From: Vespa crabro | Taxonomy: Eukaryota; Arthropoda; Insecta; Hymenoptera; Vespidae | Assembly: GCF_910589235.1 (NCBI RefSeq) | Contig: NC_060955.1 | Span: 13,040,837 to 13,104,836, forward strand | DNA: 64,000 nucleotides | Direction of reading: 5' to 3' | In this document: piece after piece, positions 14,801 through 28,426 of the stretch | Layout: each line of letters opens with the position of its first letter | Numbering within the stretch: the stretch's first letter is position 1 | Notes under the pieces: generated by a model | What the model saw: the letters and a program-made list of their open reading frames with translations, nothing else | Database searches by the model: none | Told to the model about the DNA's origin: nothing | Translations under genes and position numbers: made by a program

Positions 14801-17800
14801 CTGAAGATCAAACATTCATTTTATCTTGGAATCGACGTTATAACCTTGTTTCATATTTTATATACGATTATTAGCTCATAAAGAAGTATCATCGAAATAC
14901 GAAATAATGAAATCTCATTCAAATTCAATTAGTTTATATTCTGTCGACGCATAATAAAGATTACAACAAGAATATATCTTCCTGACTGTGTGTAAATAGA
15001 AGTTTTCACATGAAAATTGTCGAAAAATGAGATCGACAAATGCGAATTTCTTTAATTGCAGAGATGTAATCGTGAAATCATTGAACTTACTCGTACCACA
15101 GCTTGAGAAATGTTTCCAATCTATTCGGACATTGTATTTCTTAAGATCAAACATCCATTTTATCTTGGAATCGACGTTTTAACCTTGTTTCATATGTTGT
15201 ATACGATTATTAGCTCATAAAGAAGTATCATCGAAATACGAAATTTCAAATCTCAATCGATATCAATGCTTTTATATTCTATCGACGCAGAATATACAAT
15301 GGAACAAGAACAAAAGTTTGTCACTATGTGTAAATACGAGTTTTAACATGAATATTGTCGAAAATTGAGATCGACACATGCGAATTTCTTTAATTGCAGA
15401 GATGTAATCGTGAAATCATTGAACTTACTCGTACCACAGCTTGAGAAATGTTTCCAATCTATTCGGACATTGTATTTCTTAAGATCAAACATCCATTTTA
15501 TCTTGTAATCGACGTTATAACCTTGTTTCATATTTTATATACGATTATTAGCTCATAAAGAAGTATCATCGAAATACGAAATTTGAAATCTCAATCAATA
15601 TCAATGCTATTATATTCTGTCGACGCAGAATACACAATGGAACAAGAACATAAGTTTGTCACAATGTGTAAATACGAGTTTTAACAAGAATATTGTCGAA
15701 AATTGAGATCGACACATGCGAATTTCTTTAATTGCAGAGATGTAATCGTAAAATCATTGAACTTACTCGTACCACAGCTTGAGAAATGTTTCCAATCGAT
15801 TCGGACATTGTATTTCTGAAAATCAAACATCTATTTTATCTTGGAATCGACGTTTTAACCTTGTGTCTTATCGTATATACGTTTTTTCGTTCATAATGGC
15901 GTACCATCGAAATACGAAATAATGACATCTCATTCAAATTCAATTAGTTTATATTCTGTCGACGCATAATAAAGATTACAACAAGAATATATCTTCCTGA
16001 CTGTGTGTAAATAGAAGTTTTCACATGAAAATTGTCGAAAAATGAGATCGACAAATGCGAATTTTGTTAAATGCTGAGATAAAATCGTGAACACATTGAA
16101 ATTACTCGTACCACAGCTTCAGAAATGTTTCCAATCTATTCGGACATTGTATTTCTGAAGATCGAACATTTATTTTATCTTGGAATCGACGTTCTAACCT
16201 TGTTTCATATGTTATATACGATTATTAGCTCATAAAGAAGTATCATCGAAATACGAAATTTCAAATCTCAATCAATATCAATGCTTTTATATTCTATCGA
16301 CGCAGAATATACAATGGAACAAGAACATAAGTTTGTCACTATGTTTAAATACGAGTTTCAACATGAATATTGTAGAAAAATGAGATCCACACATGCGAAT
16401 TTCGTTAATTGCAGAGATTTAATCGTGAATGCATTGAAATAACTCGAACCACAGCTTGAGAATTGTTTCCAATCGATTCGGACATTGTATTTCTTAAGAT
16501 CAAACATCTATTTTATCTTGGAATCGACGTTTTAACCTTGTTTCTTATCGTATATACGTTTTTTCGTTCATAATGGCGTACCATCGAATTACGAAATAAT
16601 GAAATCTCATTCAAATTCAATTAGTTTATATTCTGTCGACGCATAATAAAGATTACAACAAGAATATATCTTCCTGACTGTGTGTAAATAGAAGTTTTCA
16701 CATGAAAATTGTCGAAAAATGAGATCGACAAATGCGAATTTCTTTAATTGCAGAGATGTAATCGTGAAATCATTGAACTTACTCGTACCACAGCTTGAGA
16801 AATGTTTCCAATCTATTCGGACATTGTATTTCTTAAGATCAAACATCCATTTTATCTTGGAATCGACGTTTTAACCTTGTTTCATATGTTGTATACGATT
16901 ATTAGCTCATAAAGAAGTATCATCGAAATACGAAATTTCAAATCTCAATCGATATCAATGCTTTTATATTCTATCGACGCAGAATATACAATGGAACAAG
17001 AACATAAGTTTGTCACTATGTGTAAATACGAGTTTTAACATGAATATTGTCGAAAATTGAGATCGACACATGCGAATTTCTTTAATTGCAGAGATGTAAT
17101 CGTGAAATCATTGAACTTACTCGTACCACAGCTTGAGAAATGTTTCCAATCTATTCGGACATTGTATTTCTTAAGATCAAACATCCATTTTATCTTGTAA
17201 TCGACGTTATAACCTTGTTTCATATTTTATATACGATTATTAGCTCATAAAGAAGTATCATCGAAATACGAAATTTTAAATCTCAATCAATATCAATGCT
17301 ATTATATTCTGTCGACGCAGAATACACAATGGAACAAGAACATAAGTTTGTCACAATGTGTAAATACGAGTTTTAACAAGAATATTGTCGAAAATTGAGA
17401 TCGACACATGCGAATTTCTTTAATTGCAGAGATGTAATCGTAAAATCATTGAACTTACTCGTACCACAGCTTGAGAAATGTTTCCAATCGATTCGGACAT
17501 TGTATTTCTGAAAATCAAACATCTATTTTATCTTGGAATCGACGTTTTAACCTTGTGTCTTATCGTATATACGTTTTTTCGTTCATAATGGCGTACCATC
17601 GAAATACGAAATAATGACATCTCATTCAAATTCAATTAGTTTATATTCTGTCGACGCATAATAAAGATTACAACAAGAATATATCTTCCTGACTGTGTGT
17701 AAATAGAAGTTTTCACATGAAAATTGTCGAAAAATGAGATCGACAAATGCGAATTTTGTTAAATGCTGAGATAAAATCGTGAACACATTGAAATTACTCG

Positions 17801-19289
17801 TACCACAGCTTCAGAAATGTTTCCAATCTATTCGGACATTGTATTTCTGAAGATCGAACATTTATTTTATCTTGGAATCGACGTTCTAACCTTGTTTCAT
17901 ATGTTATATACGATTATTAGCTCATAAAGAAGTATCATCGAAATACGAAATTTCAAATCTCAATCAATATCAATGCTTTTATATTCTATCGACGCAGAAT
18001 ATACAATGGAACAAGAACATAAGTTTGTCACTATGTTTAAATACGAGTTTCAACATGAATATTGTAGAAAAATGAGATCCACACATGCGAATTTCGTTAA
18101 TTGCAGAGATTTAATCGTGAATGCATTGAAATAACTCGAACCACAGCTTGAGAATTGTTTCCAATCGATTCGGACATTGTATTTCTTAAGATCAAACATC
18201 TATTTTATCTTGGAATCGACGTTTTAACCTTGTTTCTTATCGTATATACGTTTTTTCGTTCATAATGGCGTACCATCGAATTACGAAATAATGAAATCTC
18301 ATTCAAATTCAATTAGTTTATATACTGTCGACGCAGAATAAAGATTACAACAAGAATATATCTTCCTGACTGTGTGTAAATAGAAGTTTTCACATGAAAA
18401 TTGTCGAAAAATGAGATCGACAAATGCGAATTTTGTTAAATGCTGAGATAAAATCGTGTACACATTGAAATTACTCGTACCACAGCTTCAGAAATGTTTC
18501 CAATCTATTCGGACATTGTATTTCTGAAGATCGAACATTTATTTTATATTGGAATCGACGTTCTAACCTTGTTTCATATGTTATATACGATTAATAGCTC
18601 ATAAAGAAGTACCATCGAAATACGAAATTTCAAATCTCAATCAATATCAATGCTTTTATATTCTATCGACGCAGAATATACAATGGAACAAGAACATAAG
18701 TTTGTCACTATGTGTAAATACGAGTTTTAACATGAATATTGTCGAAAATTGAGATCGACACATGCGAATTTCTTTAATTGCAGAGATGTAATCGTGAAAT
18801 CATAAAACTTACTCGTACCACAGCTTGATAAATGTTTCCAATCTATACGGACATTGTATTTCTGAAGATCAAACATCTATTTTATCTTGGAATCGACGTT
18901 TTAACCTTGTGTCTTATCGTATATACGTTTTTTCGTTCATAATGGCGTACCATCGAAATACGAAATAATGAAATCTCATTCAAATTCAATTAGTTTATAT
19001 TCTGTCGACGCATAATAAAGATTACAACAAGAATATATCTTCCTGACTGTGTGTAAATAGAAGTTTTCACATGAAAATTGTCGAAAAATGAGATCGACAA
19101 ATGCGAATTTTGTTAAATGCTGAGATAAAATCGTGAACACATTGAAATTACTCGTACCACAGCTTCAGAAATGTTTCCAATCTATTCGGACATTGTATTT
19201 CTTAAGATCAAACATCCATTTTATCTTGGAATCGACGTTATAACCTTTTTTCATATTTTATATTCGATTATTAGCTCATAAAGAAGTAT
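11845..19289 (+). repeat. Large higher-order unit, copy 2 (7445 bp, 22 monomers)
   Basis: This is homologous to 5077-11844, in the same monomer order. The offset from copy 1 runs 6768, then 6430, then 5753, then 7445 bp as whole-monomer changes accumulate. It lacks the 1- and 2-monomer expansions of copy 1 but has its own 5-monomer (1692 bp) tandem duplication from 14890 to 18273. Subtracting that leaves 5753 bp, the same 17-monomer core as copy 1. The monomer at 19290 begins the next, rearranged, copy. Confidence 0.85.
14890..18273 (+). repeat. 1692-bp pentamer, tandem duplication
   Basis: Copies run 14890-16581 and 16582-18273. Matching sites include the B/D hybrids at 14890 and 16582, the 'cttgtaatcg' variant near 15505 and 17197, 'atgtttaaatac' near 16340 and 18033, and 'gagatccac' near 16382 and 18075. 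The second copy starts with the rare 'catcgaattacg' of the monomer at 10829 or 18274, then continues as the B/D hybrid. Its first monomer is therefore itself a crossover product. The corresponding part of copy 1 (8460-11844) has this pentamer only once. Confidence 0.9.
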
Positions 19290-21657
19290 CATCGAAATAC
19301 GAAATTTGAAATCTCAATCAATATCAATGCTATTATATTCTGTCGACGCAGAATACACAATGGAACAAGAACATAAGTTTGTCACAATGTGTAAATACGA
19401 GTTTTAACAAGAATATTGTCGAAAATTGAGATCGACACATGCGAATTTCTTTAATTGCAGAGATGTAATCGTGAAATCATTGAACTTACTCGTACCACAG
19501 CTTGAGAAATGTTTCCAATCTATTCGGACATTGTATTTCTGAAGATCAAACATCCATTTTATCTTGGAATCGACGTTATAACCTTGTTTCATATTTTATA
19601 TACGATTATTAGCTCATAAAGAAGTATCATAGAAATACGAAATTTGAAATCTCAATCAATATCAAAGCTATTATATTCTATCGACGCAGAATATACAATG
19701 GAACAAGATCATATGTTTGTCACTATGTGTAAATACGAATTTCAACATGAATATTGTAGTAAAATGAGATCGACACATGCGAATTTCGTTAATTGCAGAG
19801 ATTTAATCGTGAAAGCATTGAACTAACACGTACCACAGCTTGAGAATTGTTTCCAATCGATTCGGACATTGTATTTCTGAAGATCAAACATCTATTTTAT
19901 CTTGGAATCGACGTTTTAACCTTGTGTCTTATCGTATATACGTTTTTTCGTTCATAATGGCGTACCATCGAAATACGAAATAATGAAATCTCGTTCAAAT
20001 TCAATTAGTTTATATTCTGTCGACGCATAATAAAGATTTCAACAAGAATATATCTTCCTGACTGTGTGTAAATAGATGTTTTCACATGAAAATTGTCGAA
20101 AAATGAGATCGACAAATGCGAATTTTGTTAAATGCTGAGATAAAATCGTGAACACATTGAAATTACTCGTACCACAGCTTCAGAAATGTTTCCAATCTAT
20201 TCGGACATTGTATTTCTTAAGATCAAACATCCATTTTATCTTGGAATCGACGTTATAACCTTTTTTCATATTTTATATACGATTATTAGCTCATAAAGAA
20301 GTATCATCGAAATACGAAATTTGAAATCTCAATCAATATCAATGCTATTATATTCTGTCGACGCAGAATACACAATGGAACAAGAACATAAGTTTGTCAC
20401 AATGTGTAAATACGAGTTTTAACAAGAATATTGTCGAAAATTGAGATCGACACATGCGAATTTCTTTAATTGCAGAGATGTAATCGTGAAATCATTGAAC
20501 TTACTCGTACCACAGCTTGAGAAACGTTTCCAATCTATTCGGACATTGTATTTCTGAAGATCAAACATCCATTTTATCTTGGAATCGACGTTATAACCTT
20601 GTTTCATATTTTATATACGATTATTAGCTCATAAAGAAGTATCATAGAAATACGAAATTTGAAATCTCAATCAATATCAAAGCTATTATATTCTATCGAC
20701 GCAGAATATACAATGGAACAAGATCATATGTTTGTCACTATGTGTAAATACGAATTTCAACATGAATATTGTAGTAAAATGAGATCGACACATGCGAATT
20801 TCGTTAATTGCAGAGATTTAATCGTGAAAGCATTGAACTAACACGTACCACAGCTTGAGAATTGTTTCCAATCGATTCGGACATTGTATTTCTGAAGATC
20901 AAACATCTATTTTATCTTGGAATCGACGTTTTAACCTTGTGTCTTATCGTATATACGTTTTTTCGTTCATAATGGCGTACCATCGAAATACGAAATAATG
21001 AAATCTCGTTCAAATTCAATTAGTTTATATTCTGTCGACGCAGAATAAAGATTACAACAAGAATATATCTTCTTGACTGTGTGTAAATAGAAGTTTTAAC
21101 ATGAAAATTGTCGAAAAATGAGATCGACAAATGCGAATTTTGTTAAATGCTGAGATAAAATCGTGAACACATTGAAATTACTCGTACCACAGCTTCAGAA
21201 ATGTTTCCAATCTATTCGGACATTGTATTTCTGAAGATCAAACATTTATTTTATCTTGGAATCGACGTTATAACCTTGTTTCATATGTAGTATACGATTA
21301 TTAGCTCATAAAGAAGTATCATCGAAATACGAAATTTGAAATCTCAATCAATATCAATGCTATTATATTCTGTCGACGCAGAATACACAATGGAACAAGA
21401 ACATATGTTTGTCACTATGTGTAAATTCGAGTTTCAACATGAATATTGTAGAAAAATGAGATCGACACATGCGAATTTCGTTAATTGCAGAGATTTAATC
21501 GTGAAAGCATTGAACTAACACGCACCACAGCTTGAGAATTGTTTCCAATCGATTCGGACATTGTATTTCTGAAGATCAAACATCTATTTTATATTGGAAT
21601 CGACGTTTTAACCTTGTTTCTTATCGTATATACGTTTTTTCGTTCATAATGGCGTAC
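19290..21657 (+). repeat. Trimer (1015 bp) duplication block
   Basis: Monomers at 19290, 19628 and 19966 recur at 20305, 20643 and 20981, a shift of 1015 bp. Private variants 'atcaaagctatt', 'gtagtaaaatg' and 'ctcgttcaaattc' appear in both copies. The match breaks inside the B monomer: after 'ctcgttcaaattc', the first copy has 'gcataataaagatttc' and the second has 'gcagaataaagattac', so the right breakpoint lies at about 21030. The remainder to 21657 is a B plus C pair with the 'cgcaccacag' variant. Confidence 0.88.
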
Positions 21658-23688
21658 CATCGAAATACGAAATAATGAAATCTCATTCAAATTCAATTAG
21701 TTTATATTCTGTCGACGCATAATAAAGATTACAACAAGAATATATCTTCCTGACTGTGTGTAAATAGAAGTTTTCACATGAAAATTGTCGAAAAATGAGA
21801 TCGACAAATGCGAATTTCTTTAATTGCAGAGATGTAATCGTGAAATCATTGAACTTACTCGTACCACAGCTTGAGAAATGTTTCCAATCTATTCGGACAT
21901 TGTATTTCTGAAGATCAAACATCCATTTTATCTTGGAATCGACGTTATAACCTTGTTTCATATTTTATATACGATTATTAGCTCATAAAGAAGTATCGTC
22001 GAAATACGAAATTTGAAATCTCAATCAATATCAATGCTATTATATTCTGTCGACGCAGAATACACAATGGAACAAGAACATAAGTTTGTCACAAAGTGTA
22101 AATACGAGTTTTAAAGAAGAATATTGTCGAAAATTGAGATCGACACATGCGAATTTCTTTAATTGCAGAGATGTAATCGTGAAATCATTGAACTTACTCG
22201 TACCACAGCTTGAGAAATGTTTCCAATCTATTCGGACATTGTATTTCTGAAGATCAAACATCCATTTTATCTTGGAATCGACGTTATAACCTTGTTTCAT
22301 ATTTTATATACGATTATTAGCTCATAAAGAAGTATCATAGAAATACGAAATTTGAAATCTCAATCAATATCAATGCTATTATATTCTATCGACGCAGAAT
22401 ATACAATGGAACAAGATCATATGTTTGTCACTATGTGTAAATACGAGTTTCAACATGAATATTGTAGAAAAATGAAATCGACACATGCGAATTTCGTTAA
22501 TTGCTGAGATTTAATCGTAAAAGCATTGAACTAACTCCTACCACAGCTTGAGAATTGTTTCCAATCGATTCGGACATTGTATTTCTGAAAATCAAACATC
22601 TATTTTATCTTGGAATCGACGTTTTAACCTTGTGTCTTATCGTATATACGTTTTTTCGGTCATAATGGCGTACCATCGAAATACGAAATAATGACATCTC
22701 ATTCAAATTCAATTAGTTTATATTCTGTCGACGCATAATAAAGATTACAACAAGAATATATCTTCCTGACTGTGTGTAAATAGAAGTTTTCACATGAAAA
22801 TTGTCGAAAAATGAGATCGACAAATGCGAATTTCTTTAATTGCAGAGATGTAATCGTGAAATCATTGAACTTACTCGTACCACAGCTTGAGAAATGTTTC
22901 CAATCTATTCGGACATTGTATTTCTGAAGATCAAACATCCATTTTATCTTGGAATCGACGTTATAACCTTGTTTCATATTTTATATACGATTATTAGCTC
23001 ATAAAGAAGTATCGTCGAAATACGAAATTTGAAATCTCAATCAATATCAATGCTATTATATTCTGTCGACGCAGAATACACAATGGAACAAGAACATAAG
23101 TTTGTCACAAAGTGTAAATACGAGTTTTAACAAGAATATTGTCGAAAATTGAGATCGACACATGCGAATTTCTTTAATTGCAGAGATGTAATCGTGAAAT
23201 CATTGAACTTACTCGTACCACAGCTTGAGAAATGTTTCCAATCTATTCGGACATTGTATTTCTGAAGATCAAACATCCATTTTATCTTGGAATCGACGTT
23301 ATAACCTTGTTTCATATTTTATATACGATTATTAGCTCATAAAGAAGTATCATAGAAATACGAAATTTGAAATCTCAATCAATATCAATGCTATTATATT
23401 CTATCGACGCAGAATATACAATGGAACAAGATCATATGTTTGTCACTATGTGTAAATACGAGTTTCAACATGAATATTGTAGAAAAATGAAATCGACACA
23501 TGCGAATTTCGTTAATTGCTGAGATTTAATCGTAAAAGCATTGAACTAACTCCTACCACAGCTTGAGAATTGTTACCAATCGATTCGGACATTGTATTTC
23601 TGAAAATCAAACATCTATTTTATCTTGGAATCGACGTTTTAACCTTGTGTCTTATCGTATATACGTTTTTTCGTTCATAATGGCGTAC
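21658..23688 (+). repeat. Trimer tandem duplication, two copies
   Basis: Copies are 21658-22673 (1016 bp) and 22674-23688 (1015 bp), each in the order B/D hybrid, E-like, A-like. Shared private variants include 'gtatcgtcg', 'cacaaagtg' and 'atgaaatcgac'. The first copy is one base longer because of an insertion at about 22114 ('ttttaaagaag' against 'ttttaacaag'). The variant 'cggtcataatgg' at about 22658 is seen only in one copy. Confidence 0.9.
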
Positions 23689-26600
23689 CATCGAAATACG
23701 AAATAATGACATCTCTTTCAAATTCAATTAGTTTATATTCTGTCGACGCATAATAAAGATTACAACAAGAATATATCTTCCTGACTGTGTGTAAATAGAA
23801 GTTTTCACATGAAAATTGTCGAAAAATGAGATCGACAAATGCGAATTTTGTTAAATGCTGAGATAAAATCGTGAACACATTGAAATTACTCGTACCACAG
23901 CTTCAGAAATGTTTCCAATCTATTCGGACATTGTATTTCTGAAGATCGAACATTTATTTTATCTTGGAATCGACGTTCTAACCTTGTTTCATATGTTATA
24001 TACGATTATTAGCTCATAAAGAAGTATCATCGAAATACGAAATTTCAAATCTCAATCAATATCAATGCTTTTATGTTCTATCGACGCAGAATATACAATG
24101 GAACAAGAGCATAAGTTTGTCACTATGTTTAAATACGAGTTTCAACATGAATATTGTAGAAAAATGAGATCGACACATGCGAATTTCGTTAATTGCAGAG
24201 ATTTAATCGTGAATGCATTGAAATAACTCGAACCACAGCTTGAGAATTGTTTCCAATCGATTCGGACATTGTATTTCTGAAGATCAAACATCTATTTTAT
24301 CTTGGAATCGACGTTTTAACCTTGTTTCTTATCGTATATACGTTTTTTCGTTCATAATGGCGTACCATCGAAATACGAAATAATGAAATCTCATTCAAAT
24401 TCAATTAGTTTATATACTGTCGACGCAGAATAAAGATTACAACAAGAATATATCTTCCTGACTGTGTGTAAATAGAAGTTTTCACATGAAAATTGTCGAA
24501 AAATGAGATCGACAAATGCGAATTTTGTTAAATGCTGAGATAAAATCGTGTACACATTGAAATTACTCGTACCACAGCTTCAGAAATGTTTCCAATCTAT
24601 TCGGACATTGTATTTCTGAAGATCGAACATTTATTTTATATTGGAATCGACGTTCTAACCTTGTTTCATATGTTATATACGATTAATAGCTCATAAAGAA
24701 GTACCATCGAAATACGAAATTTCAAATCTCAATCAATATCAATGCTTTTATATTCTATCGACGCAGAATATACAATGGAACAAGAACATAAGTTTGTCAC
24801 TATGTGTAAATACGAGTTTTAACATGAATATTGTCGAAAATTGAGATCGACACATGCGAATTTCTTTAATTGCAGAGATGTAATCGTGAAATCATAAAAC
24901 TTACTCGTACCACAGCTTGATAAATGTTTCCAATCTATACGGACATTGTATTTCTGTAGATCAAACATTCATTTTATCTTGGAATCGACGTTATAACCTT
25001 GTTTCATATTTTATATACGATTATTAGCTCATAAAGAAGTATCATCGAATTACGAAATTTGAAATCTCAATCAATATCAATGCTATTATATTCTATCGAC
25101 GCAGAATATACAATGGAACAAGATCATAAGTTTGTCACTATGTGTAAATACGAGTTTCAACATGAATATTGTAGAAAAATGAGATCGACACATGCGAATT
25201 TCGTTTATTGCTGAGATTTAATCGTGAAAATATTGAACTAACTCGTACCACAGCTTGAGAATTGTTTCCAATCGATTCGGACATTGTATTTCTGAAGATC
25301 AAACATCTATTTTATCTTGGAATCGACGTTTTAACCTTGTGTCTTATCGTATATACGTTTTTTCGTTCATAATGGCGTACCATCGAAATACGAAATAATG
25401 AAATCTCATTCAAATTCAATTAGTTTATATTCTGTCGACGCATAATAAAGATTACAACAAGAATATATCTTCCTGACTGTGTGTAAATAGAAGTTTTCAC
25501 ATGAAAATTGTCGAAAAATGAGATCGACAAATGCGAATTTTGTTAAATGCTGAGATAAAATCGTGAACACATTGAAATTACTCGTACCACAGCTTCAGAA
25601 ATGTTTCCAATCTATTCGGACATTGTATTTCTGAAGATCAAACATTTATTTTATCTTGGAATCGACGTTATAACCTTGTTTCATATGTTGTATACGATTA
25701 TTAGCTCATAAAGAAGTATCATCGAAATACGAAATTTGAAATCTCAATCAATATCAATGCTATCATATTCTGTCGACGCAGAATACACAATGGAACAAGA
25801 ACATAAGTTTGTCACTATGTGTAAATTCGAGTTTCAAAATGAATATTGTAGAAAAATGAGATCGACACATGCGAATTTCGTTAATTGCAGAGATTTAATC
25901 GTGAAAGCATTGAACTAACACGTACCACAGCTTGAGAATTGTTTCCAATCGATTCGGACATTGTATTTCTGAAGATCAAACATCTATTTTATCTTGGAAT
26001 CGACGTTTTAACCTTGTGTCTTATCGTATATACGTTTTTTCGTTCATAATGGCGTACCATCGAAATACGAAATAATGAAATCTCATTCAAATTCAATTAG
26101 TTTATATTCTGTCGACGCATAATAAAGATTACAACAAGAATATATCTTCCTGACTGTGTGTAAATAGAAGTTTTCACATGAAAATTGTCGAAAAATGAGA
26201 TCGACAAATGCGAATTTTGTTAAATGCTGAGATAAAATCGTGAACACATTGAAATTACTCGTACCACAGCTTCAGAAATGTTTCCAATCTATTCGGACAT
26301 TGTATTTCTGAAGATCGAACATTTATTTTATCTTGGAATCGACGTTCTAACCTTGTTTCATATGTTATATACGATTATTAGCTCATAAAGAAGTATCATC
26401 GAAATACGAAATTTCAAATCTCAATCAATATCAATGCTTTTATGTTCTATCGACGCAGAATATACAATGGAACAAGAGCATAAGTTTGTCACTATGTTTA
26501 AATACGAGTTTCAACATGAATATTGTAGAAAAATGAGATCGACACATGCGAATTTCGTTAATTGCAGAGATTTAATCGTGAATGCATTGAAATAACTCGA

Positions 26601-28426
26601 ACCACAGCTTGAGAATTGTTTCCAATCGATTCGGACATTGTATTTCTGAAGATCAAACATCTATTTTATCTTGGAATCGACGTTTTAACCTTGTTTCTTA
26701 TCGTATATACGTTTTTTCGTTCATAATGGCGTACCATCGAAATACGAAATAATGAAATCTCATTCAAATTCAATTAGTTTATATACTGTCGACGCAGAAT
26801 AAAGATTACAACAAGAATATATCTTCCTGACTGTGTGTAAATAGAAGTTTTCACATGAAAATTGTCGAAAAATGAGATCGACAAATGCGAATTTTGTTAA
26901 ATGCTGAGATAAAATCGTGTACACATTGAAATTACTCGTACCACAGCTTCAGAAATGTTTCCAATCTATTCGGACATTGTATTTCTGAAGATCGAACATT
27001 TATTTTATATTGGAATCGACGTTCTAACCTTGTTTCATATGTTATATACGATTAATAGCTCATAAAGAAGTACCATCGAAATACGAAATTTCAAATCTCA
27101 ATCAATATCAATGCTTTTATATTCTATCGACGCAGAATATACAATGGAACAAGAACATAAGTTTGTCACTATGTGTAAATACGAGTTTTAACATGAATAT
27201 TGTCGAAAATTGAGATCGACACATGCGAATTTCTTTAATTGCAGAGATGTAATCGTGAAATCATAAAACTTACTCGTACCACAGCTTGATAAATGTTTCC
27301 AATCTATACGGACATTGTATTTCTGTAGATCAAACATTCATTTTATCTTGGAATCGACGTTATAACCTTGTTTCATATTTTATATACGATTATTAGCTCA
27401 TAAAGAAGTATCATCGAATTACGAAATTTGAAATCTCAATCAATATCAATGCTATTATATTCTATCGACGCAGAATATACAATGGAACAAGATCATAAGT
27501 TTGTCACTATGTGTAAATACGAGTTTCAACATGAATATTGTAGAAAAATGAGATCGACACATGCGAATTTCGTTTATTGCTGAGATTTAATCGTGAAAAT
27601 ATTGAACTAACTCGTACCACAGCTTGAGAATTGTTTCCAATCGATTCGGACATTGTATTTCTGAAGATCAAACATCTATTTTATCTTGGAATCGACGTTT
27701 TAACCTTGTGTCTTATCGTATATACGTTTTTTCGTTCATAATGGCGTACCATCGAAATACGAAATAATGAAATCTCATTCAAATTCAATTAGTTTATATT
27801 CTGTCGACGCATAATAAAGATTACAACAAGAATATATCTTCCTGACTGTGTGTAAATAGAAGTTTTCACATGAAAATTGTCGAAAAATGAGATCGACAAA
27901 TGCGAATTTTGTTAAATGCTGAGATAAAATCGTGAACACATTGAAATTACTCGTACCACAGCTTCAGAAATGTTTCCAATCTATTCGGACATTGTATTTC
28001 TGAAGATCAAACATTTATTTTATCTTGGAATCGACGTTATAACCTTGTTTCATATGTTGTATACGATTATTAGCTCATAAAGAAGTATCATCGAAATACG
28101 AAATTTGAAATCTCAATCAATATCAATGCTATCATATTCTGTCGACGCAGAATACACAATGGAACAAGAACATAAGTTTGTCACTATGTGTAAATTCGAG
28201 TTTCAAAATGAATATTGTAGAAAAATGAGATCGACACATGCGAATTTCGTTAATTGCAGAGATTTAATCGTGAAAGCATTGAACTAACACGTACCACAGC
28301 TTGAGAATTGTTTCCAATCGATTCGGACATTGTATTTCTGAAGATCAAACATCTATTTTATCTTGGAATCGACGTTTTAACCTTGTGTCTTATCGTATAT
28401 ACGTTTTTTCGTTCATAATGGCGTAC
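23689..28426 (+). repeat. Heptamer (2369 bp) tandem duplication
   Basis: Copies are 23689-26057 and 26058-28426. Diagnostic variants recur 2368-2369 bp apart: 'ttatgttctatcg' near 24073 and 26441, 'caagagcataag', 'gtgtacacattg' in the third monomer, 'cgaattacg' near 25046 and 27415, 'cgtttattgctg' near 25202 and 27571, and 'ctatcatattc' near 25760 and 28129. The order in the second copy is B, D-like, B, D, A, B, C at 26058, 26397, 26735, 27074, 27412, 27750 and 28089. The copies look nearly identical, so the event is recent. Confidence 0.92.

Noticed and set aside
22040..22300. A minus-strand frame of 86 codons, longer than its relatives
   Set aside because: Explained by a 1 bp insertion near 22114 in one copy of the trimer; the sister copy at 23013-23350 lacks it.
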